Below are positions 1 to 8,563 of a stretch of 12,689 nt of DNA, in pieces. This DNA comes from Saccoglossus kowalevskii (Eukaryota; Hemichordata; Enteropneusta; Harrimaniidae). Each line of letters begins with the position of its first letter. The first letter of the stretch is position 1. The position numbers and the translations under genes were made by a program. Location: positions 133,624-146,312 of the forward strand of contig NW_003135334.1 of NCBI RefSeq assembly GCF_000003605.2, written 5' to 3'. The notes under the pieces were generated by a model. It was not told where the DNA came from, did no database searches, and saw nothing but the letters and a program-made list of their open reading frames with translations.

Positions 1-95
1 GTCTCTACTGTCAATGATATTATCACGTGACAATGAGAAATTTACAATGGCGATGAATACTTTATGCAACTAATCGTAACTCCTCTTTTCAACAG
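1..95 (+). other. 3' part of an intron of the SLC4A11-like gene
   Basis: This stretch runs from the window edge to a good 3' splice site: a pyrimidine-rich run followed by AACAG at 91-95. Coding sequence opens directly after it. No SLC4-like reading frame continues upstream of the AG, so I read it as intron. The preceding exons of the gene must lie outside the window to the left. Confidence 0.65.
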
Positions 96-265
96 ACTGC
101 GTATCCACCTAACCATTACGTCAGACGAGTACCACAACGCTCTATGCACTTCTTCACATTTTTAGAGATGTGCTGTCTTGTTGTAGTGTGTATGTTTGGA
201 CTTGCCTATGAGACGGCAGTGAAATTATGGTTTCCTTTCATTCTTTTAATGCTTATACCTCTCAG
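96..265 (+). CDS. SLC4A11: SLC4A11-like transporter, penultimate coding exon (partial gene)
   Basis: This 170-nt exon is open from first to last base in one frame and codes for 56 residues plus two bases of a split Arg codon. It lies between a pyrimidine tract with CAG at 93-95 and a CAG|GTAGG donor at 263-270. The peptide starts with YPPNHYVRRVPQRSMHFFT, matching the conserved SLC4 segment (VxxVPxRxxHxFT) that precedes the last membrane spans. Two hydrophobic stretches follow (from FLEMCCLVVV and to FPFILLMLIPL), fitting the final transmembrane helices of the bicarbonate-transporter family. The wording is closer to the SLC4A11 branch (electrogenic H+/OH-/NH3-linked plasma-membrane transport, formerly called a borate cotransporter) than to the anion exchangers. 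Family assignment is firm; the A11 branch is from recalled similarity. Most of the protein, about 900 residues in the family, lies to the left of the window. Confidence 0.82.
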
Positions 266-1056
266 GTAGGTGGTAAGGTACACTATGTGTTGTGATGATA
301 ACGAGTGTTAGGTGTCACGTACTATGCTATGGTGATTGGCGGATAGTAACAAGCGTTAACAATAGAATTAGAATAAGCTTATTATATTTCTGTTGGATGA
401 TGTTCTTGTAGATGGCGCTGTTTCCAGTTTGTTCAAGGCAAGATTACAATGCGATTGGAACAAATATTGCGTAGCAGGGGGTGTTACGTGGTGTGTGCTG
501 CTTATGTGCTTGTTAATAATGTTTTTCAAATCTGTTAAAATTACATCATGAGTAGTTTTAAGAGTAAGAGTGAGTTTGCCGCGGGTGTAAATTTTACTGT
601 CTTAAATTATGTCTATATTCAAGTCTTTTTGTCCAAGCCACCGTTCCATTGAAGATAAATAATGTACGATGATGGAACAATCAACAGATTGAATATAATC
701 TGTACTGTAAAGATCCACATAAATATACAAGAAATCCATATGCAAATAATAATATTTTACATAACCAATTCTATGTTATTGTATGGGCTTTACTCATACA
801 CTTTACTTAAACATCTTGTATTTGAATGAAAATTAGTTTCAATTGTCGATCCAACAAAGTATTCAAAATTGTATCATTGTTGGTGACGCCATATTTATAA
901 AATTTTTAATCTAATTCTTTTTAGTGATGGATCAGGAGTAGTCTAGCTAGGGGTTCAGAAGTTGACATAACACCCATTTAAATAAAAACGGACATCAAAT
1001 TATTCACAAATTATAATAGTAGATATTATAATGTATATTTCAATTCTTTGTTTCAG
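266..1056 (+). other. intron between the last two exons of the SLC4A11-like gene
   Basis: It has a GTAGG donor at 266 and a TTTGTTTCAG acceptor ending at 1056, and is 791 bp long. It is phase 2: the Arg codon is split as AG before and G after the intron. The interior is AT-rich, and I see no repeat shared with the rest of the window and no other exon. Confidence 0.75.
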
Positions 1057-1117
1057 GCAACTTGTCTTCCCGAAAATAATAAAACCAGAGTATCTGCTTG
1101 ACCTGGATCAACATTAG
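1057..1117 (+). CDS. SLC4A11: SLC4A11-like transporter, terminal coding exon with stop
   Basis: The exon completes the split Arg codon, then adds 19 residues beginning QLVFPKII and ending YLLDLDQH before TAG at 1115-1117. Joined to the previous exon, the junction reads MLIPLR-QLVFPKII, which matches the SLC4 pattern of a last helix followed by PLR, two or three hydrophobic residues, P and a short acidic tail. The tail (PEYLLDLDQH) has the Leu/Asp-rich character of SLC4 cytoplasmic C-termini and the short length typical of SLC4A11. The acceptor TTTGTTTCAG is strong and the phase agrees with the upstream donor, which independently supports both exons. The exon is far below normal ORF-length cut-offs. 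Confidence 0.82.
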
Positions 1118-1545
1118 GACTATTTCAAGTGGAAGATATATATTGCAGTGCATGCCGGGAGTGTATGGCTAACTTATATTGAATCATTTACGTTGTTTTA
1201 TTTTTCACATTTATGCAATTATTTCTTAAATGATTTTGGTGATAATTTGAATTTTAATATATCCAGTTAAATATCAGTTAGTTTCTAAGGTGCCTTGACA
1301 TTATAATGTCCACGTGCACACATGGTAGTGTGATGGAGTGAATCTTTCAATAGCGCATCTGATTTCCCGCCATTTTCGAGTCATGTACATACTTAACTGA
1401 ACAAGATCGCAAGATTTTAGAATAACTAATTGTTTCATTATGCTTTTGTATCTTAAGATTTCCCAACAGGTTTTGCAATACGATATAATGCGATGTCAAT
1501 AATTTCATAACCTTCAATTTGTAATAAACATTCTTCGTGCTAAAT
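1118..1545 (+). other. probable 3' UTR of the SLC4A11-like gene
   Basis: AT-rich noncoding sequence after the stop codon. The first AATAAA downstream lies at 1523-1528 and is followed by a T/GT-containing stretch, so the transcript could end near 1545. No earlier canonical signal is visible. A variant signal could end the transcript sooner. Confidence 0.45.
1523..1528 (+). terminator. candidate polyadenylation signal AATAAA
   Basis: First canonical AATAAA after the SLC4A11-like stop codon, about 400 nt downstream, followed within 30 nt by T-rich and GT-containing sequence. In AT-rich DNA this hexamer is frequent by chance, so the call rests on position. Confidence 0.4.
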
Positions 1546-4150
1546 TGTCATTTCCGGAAAGGTTTCCCTTTTCATAATAATCGAAATATTGGTTCCATTC
1601 GTTGTCGTTTCTTTTTTTTTGAATTATCGACCGTGTTATATTATGTGGTTATCATCTGATTGTGAATCGGCGTAAGTATGATTTGATGATGTTTTGTCAT
1701 AATGTAATCTACTAGATGTATCATTTCCTGATGATTTGGAAGAATTCCTTGACATATTTTGTTGCTTAATTGAACAGTAATGATTTGTTTTTTTCATCGC
1801 AAAGTTCATCGTTAAAGCAACGTAGTTCACGTATAAATTGTACATTATACACTGTAAATGTTTTACAATTTAAGACATTTTTGTCCCCGCTTTAAAATCA
1901 CTTTAAGGTAGAAGCCTAATCATTAATGCACATATCCAGAATTTATATATTTTGTAATGAATCGCGTTCCCGGGCAATATAAGGATATTGGAGTCACCAG
2001 CCTTATTTCTGGTAAAATGATGGTTGTATTTTAGTGGATATTTGCTTTTTTACAGTGGTATATAAAAACACTTGTACCATAAGTTCCTATGACAGAGATA
2101 TTATGTCATATCTAAAATTATAGGCCGGTGACATAGGCTGAAAAATATATAATGTTCATATATTGAATTTTTTTTTAAATTTTAAATGCAATTGTTCTTT
2201 ATTATTTCTTTATTATTGGAATTATCTAAAAATAGCAGTTTTTGAAAAATATTAGGACAAGTTTGAAAGGTGCTTTCACTAGAAATACACTTTGCAAAGT
2301 GTCAAGACACATTGAATAATATCTCAGCCAAAGACATGTTTATCTATATTCTGTATTCATTATTCGCATTTTTGCAATAAAAATGGGAGTTTTCTATGTT
2401 ACTTTTCCAGTAAATCTGACATTGGTTTGTTAAAATTGACTTTTTGTCGGGAGACAAGGAATAGGATTTATTGTAAGCGGTTTAGCGTTGTGACGTCTTT
2501 CAATTCAATCACTGGTCAGATAAATTCGCTTTTCTGTCTTTTAGGACAAAAGCTTTTGAATTTCAGAGCATACATTGCTGCAATAGTTTGTTTTTGTGAA
2601 TGAAATAAACCGGGACTGTGAGAAGTCGATTTTAGATAATAAAAACTGTCTGGGAGAAATCATTGTCCTGTCTAATGTTGTAAATGTGGATTTTGTTTAA
2701 ATGGACGTGAACGAACCTAATTTTGGACATGTAGTTTTATCAAACAGATTTAATATTATTGGTATTCGACTATTATGATTTGTGTTGAAACACAACCAGT
2801 GAAAAAAATTCCCGCGGTTGTTGAATTAATGGACGTTGTCTCACCCAATAATCAATTCGGCATGTCGCCCCGTAAAAGAGCTATTTGTATATCTTCAGTA
2901 CGAGCGAGAATCTTAGAATCACACATCGCCTCAAATCATCTGTTATTGTCTAATGGCATTACAAGTGTCGCAAACTCCGAGTTTATTTTGACAGAATATT
3001 TCTCCAAAAAATCCTCACCTAGAATTAAAATTTGAAGAAATTCAGGGAGAACGTAAATCATTAATTGTACTCTATGTGAATCGAGTTTTGCAGATCATGT
3101 ATGAACAATGCCAGCGATGTGTTATTTTTGACCAGATTTTCCTTGATTAATATTTCGGCATTTCAAAGTTGGCAATCGAATTTGATGACATTTGTTGTCT
3201 TAAGGTTGGGTTAGGTAAGCCCATTTACGATATTGGTAGAATGTGGAGAATTGCGATCTGAATGAAATTAATCATATCCAGTGACATTCACTCTTACAAC
3301 AAATTCTAATTCCGAACAAACTTGTAATGTTTCGGCAACCGAATCCGTTGCCGGTATTTTGGCAAAATGTTGAGTGAATGGGTCCTATGAATGAGACGGC
3401 TTTTTCTAAATCTCAAAAGTGCCCTTTTCTGCAGGGTTTTGTACCAATCGCGGGCTATTCGAATGAGAATAAAGGATATAACACCGGATATATTTTTGCC
3501 GGGTTAAATCTATGATACTCGCAACATTTGTTATATCTTTCCAACCACGAATGTATTTTACATTGTTTTGTTCCGTCGTGGGGTAGGTACATGGGACATG
3601 GCTCGTTTTCAGTTAATTGATCGGCGTCAATTTTATTTGAGTGATTTGATATGCTCATGGATTTTAAATCTTGTAAATCAATAATAATCATATATTAACA
3701 TATCAGACAAAGCCAATACATTCACTGGTTATCAAAGGAGTTAATTTGTCGAATCTGATTGGGAATACTATATGGGGAAAAATCGGGAATTTGACTTGCT
3801 TGCAGGTGGTCATAGGATACACACATTCCAATCATGTTCCAGACATTCAATCAATTAATCAATCAATCATAAACATTTATAAAGCGCCTGGATTCCAAAC
3901 TAAATTCTGTTCAAATGCGCCGAGGGAGTTATTCTCCATTATAGGCTTTGTTGAATAAATATGTTTTCAGTCTAAATAAAGTTGGCATCAGTGACTTGAA
4001 GCATGCCAGATATTCCAAAGTTGAGGAGCAATGGAAGTCCCCATGTGCAAAAAATAACCAATCGCCATTGCTACTATGTTCCCTGTTCGAAATAACTAAA
4101 AAGGGCCGGGTCTCTGTTCATCGAGTCTTCTCTGCTCAAATCTCTCTTTT
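1546..4150. other. gene-poor AT-rich intergenic DNA
   Basis: I find no convincing gene here. Three open frames were examined. 1636-1845 (minus) is Ser/Asn-rich with a possible acceptor just before it. 2775-3035 (plus) is 86 codons with an ATG but no recognisable domain. 3455-3691 (minus) is 78 codons with four cysteines. None matches a family I know and none has a convincing pair of splice sites, so they are not annotated as genes. A short CAAT-rich run lies near 3848-3868. No RNA gene was recognised. Confidence 0.5.
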
Positions 4151-4164
4151 CTTTAGCTTCTGTC

Positions 4165-4390
4165 CCGGGGGGGGGGGTACTCACATAGTTGAAGTATACT
4201 TCTATGCGCCGCTGTTTTGATGTCCCATTTTGCGGTGGAGCCGATCTTTCTGACCTCCAATTTTAAGATTTTTTGCCATTTTAGAAAAAAACACAATTTC
4301 TGGGACAAAGCCATTTACGTCGAACTTTTTTGGCCCAGTTTGTAACTGGATGCGGAGCACTCTCACCCAAAATCAAATCGAGTACCCGTG
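4165..4390. repeat. decayed dispersed element with GGGTACTC/GAGTACCC ends
   Basis: A run of eleven G (4167-4177) leads into GGGTACTC at 4175-4182, and its reverse complement GAGTACCC stands at 4380-4387, enclosing about 200 bp. A G-run followed by GTACTC recurs at the edges of repeats in several marine invertebrate genomes (recalled, not checked here). The enclosed sequence contains no ORF of note. It is directly followed by the hairpin at 4395-4472, and both may belong to one element. Confidence 0.4.
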
Positions 4391-4394
4391 AGGG

Positions 4395-4472
4395 GTAGCC
4401 TGAAATGTAGGCGTGAGTAGGCCAGCCGAACGACACGTGGAGGGCGCAACTCACGCGACATTGTCAGGCTAC
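4395..4472. repeat. long imperfect hairpin, 24-nt arms, 30-nt loop
   Basis: The left arm 4395-4418 starts GTAGCCTGAAATGT and ends GCGTGAGT. The right arm 4449-4472 starts ACTCACGCGACAT and ends CAGGCTAC. They are reverse complements except for one mismatch and small offsetting bulges. The outer GTAGCCTG/CAGGCTAC pair looks like short terminal inverted repeats of a very small non-autonomous transposon, or the subterminal hairpin of the neighbouring element. It is more GC-rich than its surroundings. Confidence 0.6.
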
Positions 4473-5219
4473 AGCGAGGGGCTTCCGTCATTTTTTTAAT
4501 TGTTATTCAAATCAGTAGCACGATTGACGCATACTAGTAACTAGATTCGCGCCCTCAGACGTATTACATGTGCACGTGAATCCGATAACAATGTGATAAG
4601 GCCATTGTAGATTTTCAATATTTGCCACTGAAAACTACATTTATATTACTGGTCTTCAGGTTCCTTGGTATTTAATGGCGAAAGCCGTAACAATTCAGCA
4701 ATAGTGACATTTACAGAAAGATAAATAACGACGAGAGTGGATAGAATGGCCGATGTGTCAATGCTGGATTTCAACCGTATCAGAGGAAGATGATTCGATG
4801 GTGACGACAGGGAACCCAATAACAGTCTGAGTTTCTATGCCTGCTCTCCATAAATATCTGACATTCCCTTTGATTCAATACCTTATTTTTGTTTGTGTTG
4901 TTCCTTGGGTCAACACATGTATTGACATACAATCATAAAGTTCGTCTGTTGCATACACTTACTCTATACACGGTCTAAATTGTATATTTGAAGTAAATGA
5001 AGGATTCAAGAATTAATTTTGCTAGTTCGTCTAATTACCTAAAACATTCACTGGCTGTGGTGACATAAATATATACTAGTATATCAGCGGTTTTAAACGC
5101 TAAGATTTATAATCGGACTACGTAATGAAGAAGACTAGATAACGCCCGTAAGCTGAATTCACGCCGAATCAAAATAACCGTGTCTTGTTGTATTCTCAAC
5201 AACCTGTACTATGTTATGT
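4473..5219. other. intergenic stretch without recognised features
   Basis: AT-rich DNA with many stops in all frames. A short ATG frame at 4746 (MADVSMLDFN...) closes after 15 codons without a donor site. I see no domain, RNA gene or repeat shared with the rest of the window. Confidence 0.45.
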
Positions 5220-5515
5220 TATATATCAGAGGCGGCGGCACGAACGAGATCTGCTCACAAATCTTGCGCCGAAGGCGCGACCTTACTGGGGAGTGCGGGG
5301 GCATGCTCCCCCTTAAACATTTTGAAATATAGACCCTCAGAAAGGCTATTTACTGTCTTTTTAGGGGCAAATGTTTCTGACACAAAGGGGTTCAGCTTGA
5401 TTTGGAAGGGGCGACGCCCGTACTACAGTGTAGTAGTATTTTTTTTAATCAAATGTGCCTCAGACTTTTTATTTAGCGTAGTCCACTATGAACTCTAGGG
5501 AGTAGATCTCGACTC
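5220..5515. repeat. decayed dispersed repeat with GC-rich hairpins
   Basis: Three compact GC hairpins stand out in AT-rich DNA: GCGCC-GAA-GGCGC (5266-5278), GGGGGCATGCTCCCCC (5297-5312, imperfect palindrome around GCATGC), and GGGGCGACGCCC (about 5409-5418). The combination of a GCGCCGAAGGCGC stem, a GGGGGCATGC-type palindrome and then TTTTGAAAT is one I associate with widespread repeats in marine invertebrates, but I cannot assign a superfamily. A 95-codon frame (5211-5498) crosses it, but it uses a non-ATG start and has no recognised domain, so I do not call a gene. Confidence 0.45.
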
Positions 5516-5584
5516 CCCATATTACAGTAACATCAGTATGAAAAGAAGTATCTCAAAACTGGATACTGCACAACAAATATATGC

Positions 5585-5703
5585 GGTACTACTAGTAGTC
5601 GTCGCGCCTCGCATGCTAGAGATATATGGGTCTCATATAAACAAAGATGGTGAATTCGACTGTTCGGCAGATCAACGAGTACAAACTGAGACGTCACCAA
5701 GCT
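5585..5703. mobile_element. partial TTAA miniature element, subfamily I (tandem to the next copy)
   Basis: From AGTCGTCGCGCC at 5597 the sequence parallels the full element starting at 5704, with a period of 119 bp, through the shared ATATATGGGTCTCATAT block and the AGATCAACGAGTACAAACTG block to GAGACGTCACC at about 5697. Its left terminus is degenerate (GCGGTACTACTAGTAGTCG) and its right terminus is missing. It is either a copy truncated by the neighbour's insertion or the product of a partial tandem duplication. Confidence 0.7.
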
Positions 5704-5909
5704 TTAAAGGGTGGTAGTCGTCGCGCCACGCATGCGCGAGATATATGGGTCTCATATGAACAAAGATTGCGACTTTGGCTGTTGCGCAGATCAACGAGTA
5801 CAAACTGAGACGTTACCGTTTCCATTAAAAGAGCGCATCGAATTATGAACAAATCAGTGTTTATCAACACAAATGTCGCACATGCGCAGCAAAGACTACC
5901 GCCCTTTAA
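5704..5909. mobile_element. complete TTAA-bounded miniature inverted-repeat element, subfamily I
   Basis: 206 bp, starting TTAAAGGGTGGTAGTCGTCG and ending with the reverse complement of TTAAAGGGCGGTAGTC, so the terminal inverted repeats agree at nearly every one of the first 16 bases. TTAA stands at both outer edges (5704-5707 and 5906-5909), as expected for target duplications of TTAA-specific transposons such as piggyBac or Kolobok. Terminal AGGG after TTAA suits Kolobok better, but this is inference. It has no coding capacity, so movement would need a transposase supplied elsewhere. Confidence 0.75.
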
Positions 5910-5940
5910 TTCTGTTGTCATTGTTCTTATATGCTTTCAG

Positions 5941-6014
5941 GATTTGCTTCTGTGAAGATCACCACGGCAGACGACTTCTTCATCTACCTATACGTCACTG
6001 CTCTGAATCGGTAA
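5941..6014 (+). CDS. candidate terminal exon of an unknown or relict gene
   Basis: A good acceptor (TTATATGCTTTCAG, ending 5940) is followed by an open frame starting at 5943 that ends with TAA at 6012-6014. The peptide ends TTADDFFIYLYVTALNR and has a marked preference for C in third positions (ATC ACC, GAC GAC TTC TTC ATC TAC), unlike the surrounding AT-rich DNA. AATAAA follows at 6070-6075. A GT at 6011 could instead act as a donor. I do not recognise the peptide and no upstream exon is evident; the sequence just before it is the miniature element at 5704-5909. It could also be chance. Confidence 0.22.
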
Positions 6015-6069
6015 CCTCCGTGGTGGTTGAGGGTCGTGTTGATCTATCTCGACCCATCATCACCATAAT

Positions 6070-6075
6070 AATAAA
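6070..6075 (+). terminator. candidate polyadenylation signal AATAAA
   Basis: AATAAA lies 55 nt after the stop of the candidate exon at 5941-6014, with a second AATAAA near 6120. It is also part of an AATAATAAACTTTATTGA string that could be repeat-derived. Confidence 0.2.
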
Positions 6076-6109
6076 CTTTATTGATATCGTATCCTTCATA
6101 GGATCTTGA

Positions 6110-6797
6110 GTTAAATTACAATAAAGTGTGAATGAAAGGAAAAGCAAGAAAAACAATATGACACATTCTTGCTCGTATTTTGTTATTATAGTCGCACTAT
6201 ACCCCAGGGCCCCGCGGCAACAAAGAGGACTGCGAACTACAGCTATATCGACTCCGATTGGGCCCCTTTCCATGGAAACGCTGCGTGGGCGTGTGTTTAT
6301 AAATCATACGTATACATGCATTTGCATATATTAATAAATTAGGCATGTAATACAAACTAACGGCAAATGTAATAAATATTCTATGACATCCCATAATGTA
6401 ATAATAAAAGCGTCGACCAATAGCGTTAGCAATCAGAGAAAGGCGTCTGAATCTATTCGCATCATACTCCATTATCAGTCTACCTAGACATCAGTTATAT
6501 TGCCGATAAACCAGTCAAATTTGAGACCAGTGATCCATTTTAACGACACTGGTCTTTTCTAAATATGGTCGGTTTTGTAGCTATACTGAGCCCGTCAGTG
6601 TGACCTTGGGAGGTAAGTCGACACACAATAGAATTATATGAATTTGCTATACCGGGAATTAGTACCGTCTTTGTTTAACCCATAGCGGTGTTTCTATCGC
6701 AATTGTCTTGCAGACACACAGACATACTAGCAAAAAGCGCACTAGATTCAGATACGAGCACGAGTTGTAAAACCATTTTCCGTTCACTGCGAGATCC
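6110..6797. other. intergenic stretch with a GC-rich island at 6190-6300
   Basis: No confident gene. At about 6190-6300 there is a GC-rich island (CCCCAGGGCCCCGCGG near 6202, GGGCCCC near 6260, GCGTGGGCGTG near 6283) open in several frames on both strands, which argues against reading any one as coding. A perfect 9-bp inverted repeat, AGACCAGTG (6524-6532) with CACTGGTCT (6547-6555), forms a small hairpin. The island could be a decayed element or a relict promoter/exon. Confidence 0.4.
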
Positions 6798-6875
6798 CGC
6801 GTTATCCGTGAATTCGAAAGTAAAATCAGGACAAGCATAGACACAGCACTGGCGTAAAAACATCGCATGGGATTT
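6798..6875. repeat. dispersed repeat R1, copy 1
   Basis: CGCGTTATCCGTGAATTC at 6798 and AAAACATCGCATGGGATTT at the right edge match, with scattered differences and similar total length, the segment 11023-11099. A short shared ACCATTTTCCG/ACCATTTTTCG block precedes both. In both places a TTAA miniature element follows to the right (97 bp away here, 20 bp at the other copy). Confidence 0.55.
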
Positions 6876-6971
6876 GACATACGCGAAACTATTTCAAGTT
6901 CAGATTCAAGTTCAAAATAAAATCATTCGATTCCAACTACAGACGTTCGAACTGGTCTTTATTGAACCTCT

Positions 6972-7111
6972 CGAATGAGGCGGCAGTCGTCGTGCCGCGT
7001 CCTGTTCGATATGGGACTCATAGCAACGTATACAACGCGTGTAAAATACATTGTTTAGTTACTAGGACATGAAATTCGAACACGCGCTGCGCGACGACCA
7101 CCGCGCTTTAA
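6972..7111. mobile_element. degenerate TTAA miniature element, subfamily I
   Basis: The right end is clear: GCGACGACCACCGCGCTTTAA, closing in TTAA at 7108-7111. The left end (GAATGAGGCGGCAGTCGTCG from about 6974) matches the inverted repeat but has lost the TTAA. The interior keeps ATATGGGACTCAT, corresponding to ATATGGGTCTCAT in the 5704 copy. At about 140 bp it is shorter than that copy, so an internal deletion is likely. A 92-codon ATG frame starts inside it (7069) and runs to 7347, but I see no domain in it. Confidence 0.6.
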
Positions 7112-8302
7112 GGATGTACCACCACAACTATGGCAAAATATATTCCATTTCCATTGGTTTTGTTTTGACATGGGTTATGAATTACAATAACCGTTTTCCT
7201 GTCAGTATGAACAATTTTTGTGGTTTGAACTATACTCTATGTGTCACGCAGAGAATACTAGTATGTCAGGCACAAATACTATTGTTTCTAAACATCATTT
7301 CGAAAAATATAGCTCAAAGGAATTTAAAAAAAATGTTTCTACCATGATCCAATAATTCCTAGTGGTATATCCTTGTATACTCTTGTCACATTGTACAACA
7401 ACTTTTAATTAGATGAAAAAGATTTCATTTTCCTTCGGATTTCACTGTATACTAGTACCCGGCCACATTGTTACAATCTGTTGTTTATCAGACATTCTCA
7501 AAAGGTAATTTGTATTAAAAAATAAAGTAAATCGTAGCTATTTTTATGGTGAGCTATTTCCGAGATAATAGCAGGAAAACCAATTTTTCAAAAATGTGTC
7601 AAACGCGTTTACAGCAAAAAAACGGTATTTTCGTGACTAGAAATGTGACACAAAATATACTGCATTAAAGCCATGGGCGACACCTCTCTCATCATTATCT
7701 TTGGAGACAGTAAGCTATAGAACACGATACATAAACTTTGTCACGATCCAACTTCAGGAAAAGTATTTTTTTCTAATCTAAGCCTCATCTTTTCACATGA
7801 AATGTAATATTATGCATACGATACGAAGTATAGAATGTATAGAATTTGATTATGGTTTCTGTGAGACGACATGCGATCTGACATTGTCCTTCGGTATGGT
7901 TGGTATGTGTTAGTACGCCCTCGTCGACAAGCTCACTCAGAAGCGAACAAGTACATATCTGATAGTTAGAGCACAGGGAATTGGACAAACTTATGTATTA
8001 AATAATAAATTGTTATATAACTTTTCTTTCACCCCCCCCCACCCTTCCTGGTATCGATTTCAAGTAATCACTGATCCTTGTTTATACCACTCTTTCCTTT
8101 ATAACAACTTTGTTACGCGCTAATGTTATATGCAAATTTTAACGCGCGATGTAGAAACGCCGTATTATAGTAACATATCCCAAGAGCTGAAACGCGCCAA
8201 GACTGTGGCATAAAATCACGCATTCGAACCTTTCAAAGTTCGTTTTCTTTACATAAATTCGCGCGCAGCATTTCTTGTTTATTAATGCATCTCATGAATA
8301 AA
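7112..8302. other. gene-free AT-rich stretch
   Basis: No gene, RNA or repeat copy recognised. A run of nine C at 8032-8040 is a simple-sequence tract. A 67-codon minus-strand frame (7785-7988) has no recognisable domain. GCGC-containing snippets near 8116-8155 and 8265 hint at old element debris but match nothing in this window well enough to call. Confidence 0.45.
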
Positions 8303-8482
8303 TTAAATGCCCACCGGCTTTACGGTTGTGCTCATGACACAGTCCTGGCGCGTTTCAACGACGATAACTTGAACAATTTACACACGCTAAGAGCGCAAAG
8401 GCTCATGGGTAGACGCTTGTTTGTTGACACGCTATGGCCACCTGACACATACACATATGTACGTGACGACACCCCGCTTTAA
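8303..8482. mobile_element. TTAA miniature element, subfamily II, copy A (upstream of the transposase)
   Basis: The right end GACGACACCCCGCTTTAA closes in TTAA at 8479-8482, the reverse complement of the family's start. The interior CGCAAAGGCTCATGGGTAGA continuing CGCTTGTT (from 8394) is identical or nearly so in copies at 11119 and 11636. CGACGATAAC at 8359 fixes the alignment and predicts a left end near 8309; the nearest TTAA is 8303-8306, but the left inverted repeat is badly eroded, so that boundary is tentative. Confidence 0.65.
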
Positions 8483-8540
8483 ACTTGACTTGGCATTGAT
8501 TAAAACGAAAATAAGTTGAAACAAATCTAAAAATAAATAA

Positions 8541-8555
8541 TTATTTTTTATCTAG
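8541..8555 (+). promoter_or_regulatory. candidate 3' splice site just upstream of the transposase ATG
   Basis: TTATTTTTTATCTAG ends at 8555, eight bases before the ATG at 8564. A T-rich tract followed by TAG is an acceptable acceptor. It suggests a 5' UTR intron or that upstream coding sequence joins here. No matching donor was identified. Confidence 0.3.
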
Positions 8556-8563
8556 GCATCGCA

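Noticed and set aside
1636-1845. Minus-strand Ser/Asn-rich frame preceded by a TTTACAG acceptor-like site, possibly a receptor C-terminal exon
   Set aside because: The composition can be produced by AT-rich noncoding DNA, no family motif (such as NPxxY) is present, and no partner exon was found.
1884-1894. CCCCGCTTTAA, identical to the right end of the TTAA miniature elements
   Set aside because: Only 11 bases match, and neither the adjacent GTCGTC block nor an inverted partner is present; probably chance.
2510-2610. Possible terminal exon after TTTTCTGTCTTTTAG (about 2530-2544) with AATAAA at about 2603
   Set aside because: Only about 17 codons before a stop, with no coding bias or recognisable peptide.
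2775-3035. 86-codon plus-strand frame with ATG
   Set aside because: No domain, no splice or promoter context, and a length that can arise by chance in 12 kb.
6190-6300. GC-rich island read as a coding exon (TCGCAC... after TTATTATAG)
   Set aside because: Several frames on both strands are open because GC-rich DNA lacks stops. No single frame looks better than the others.
8285-8482. 65-codon frame in miniature element A, sharing RLMGRRLFV with a frame in copy C
   Set aside because: The shared residues simply reflect conserved element DNA. Copy B diverges and stops early, and the frame has no domain.
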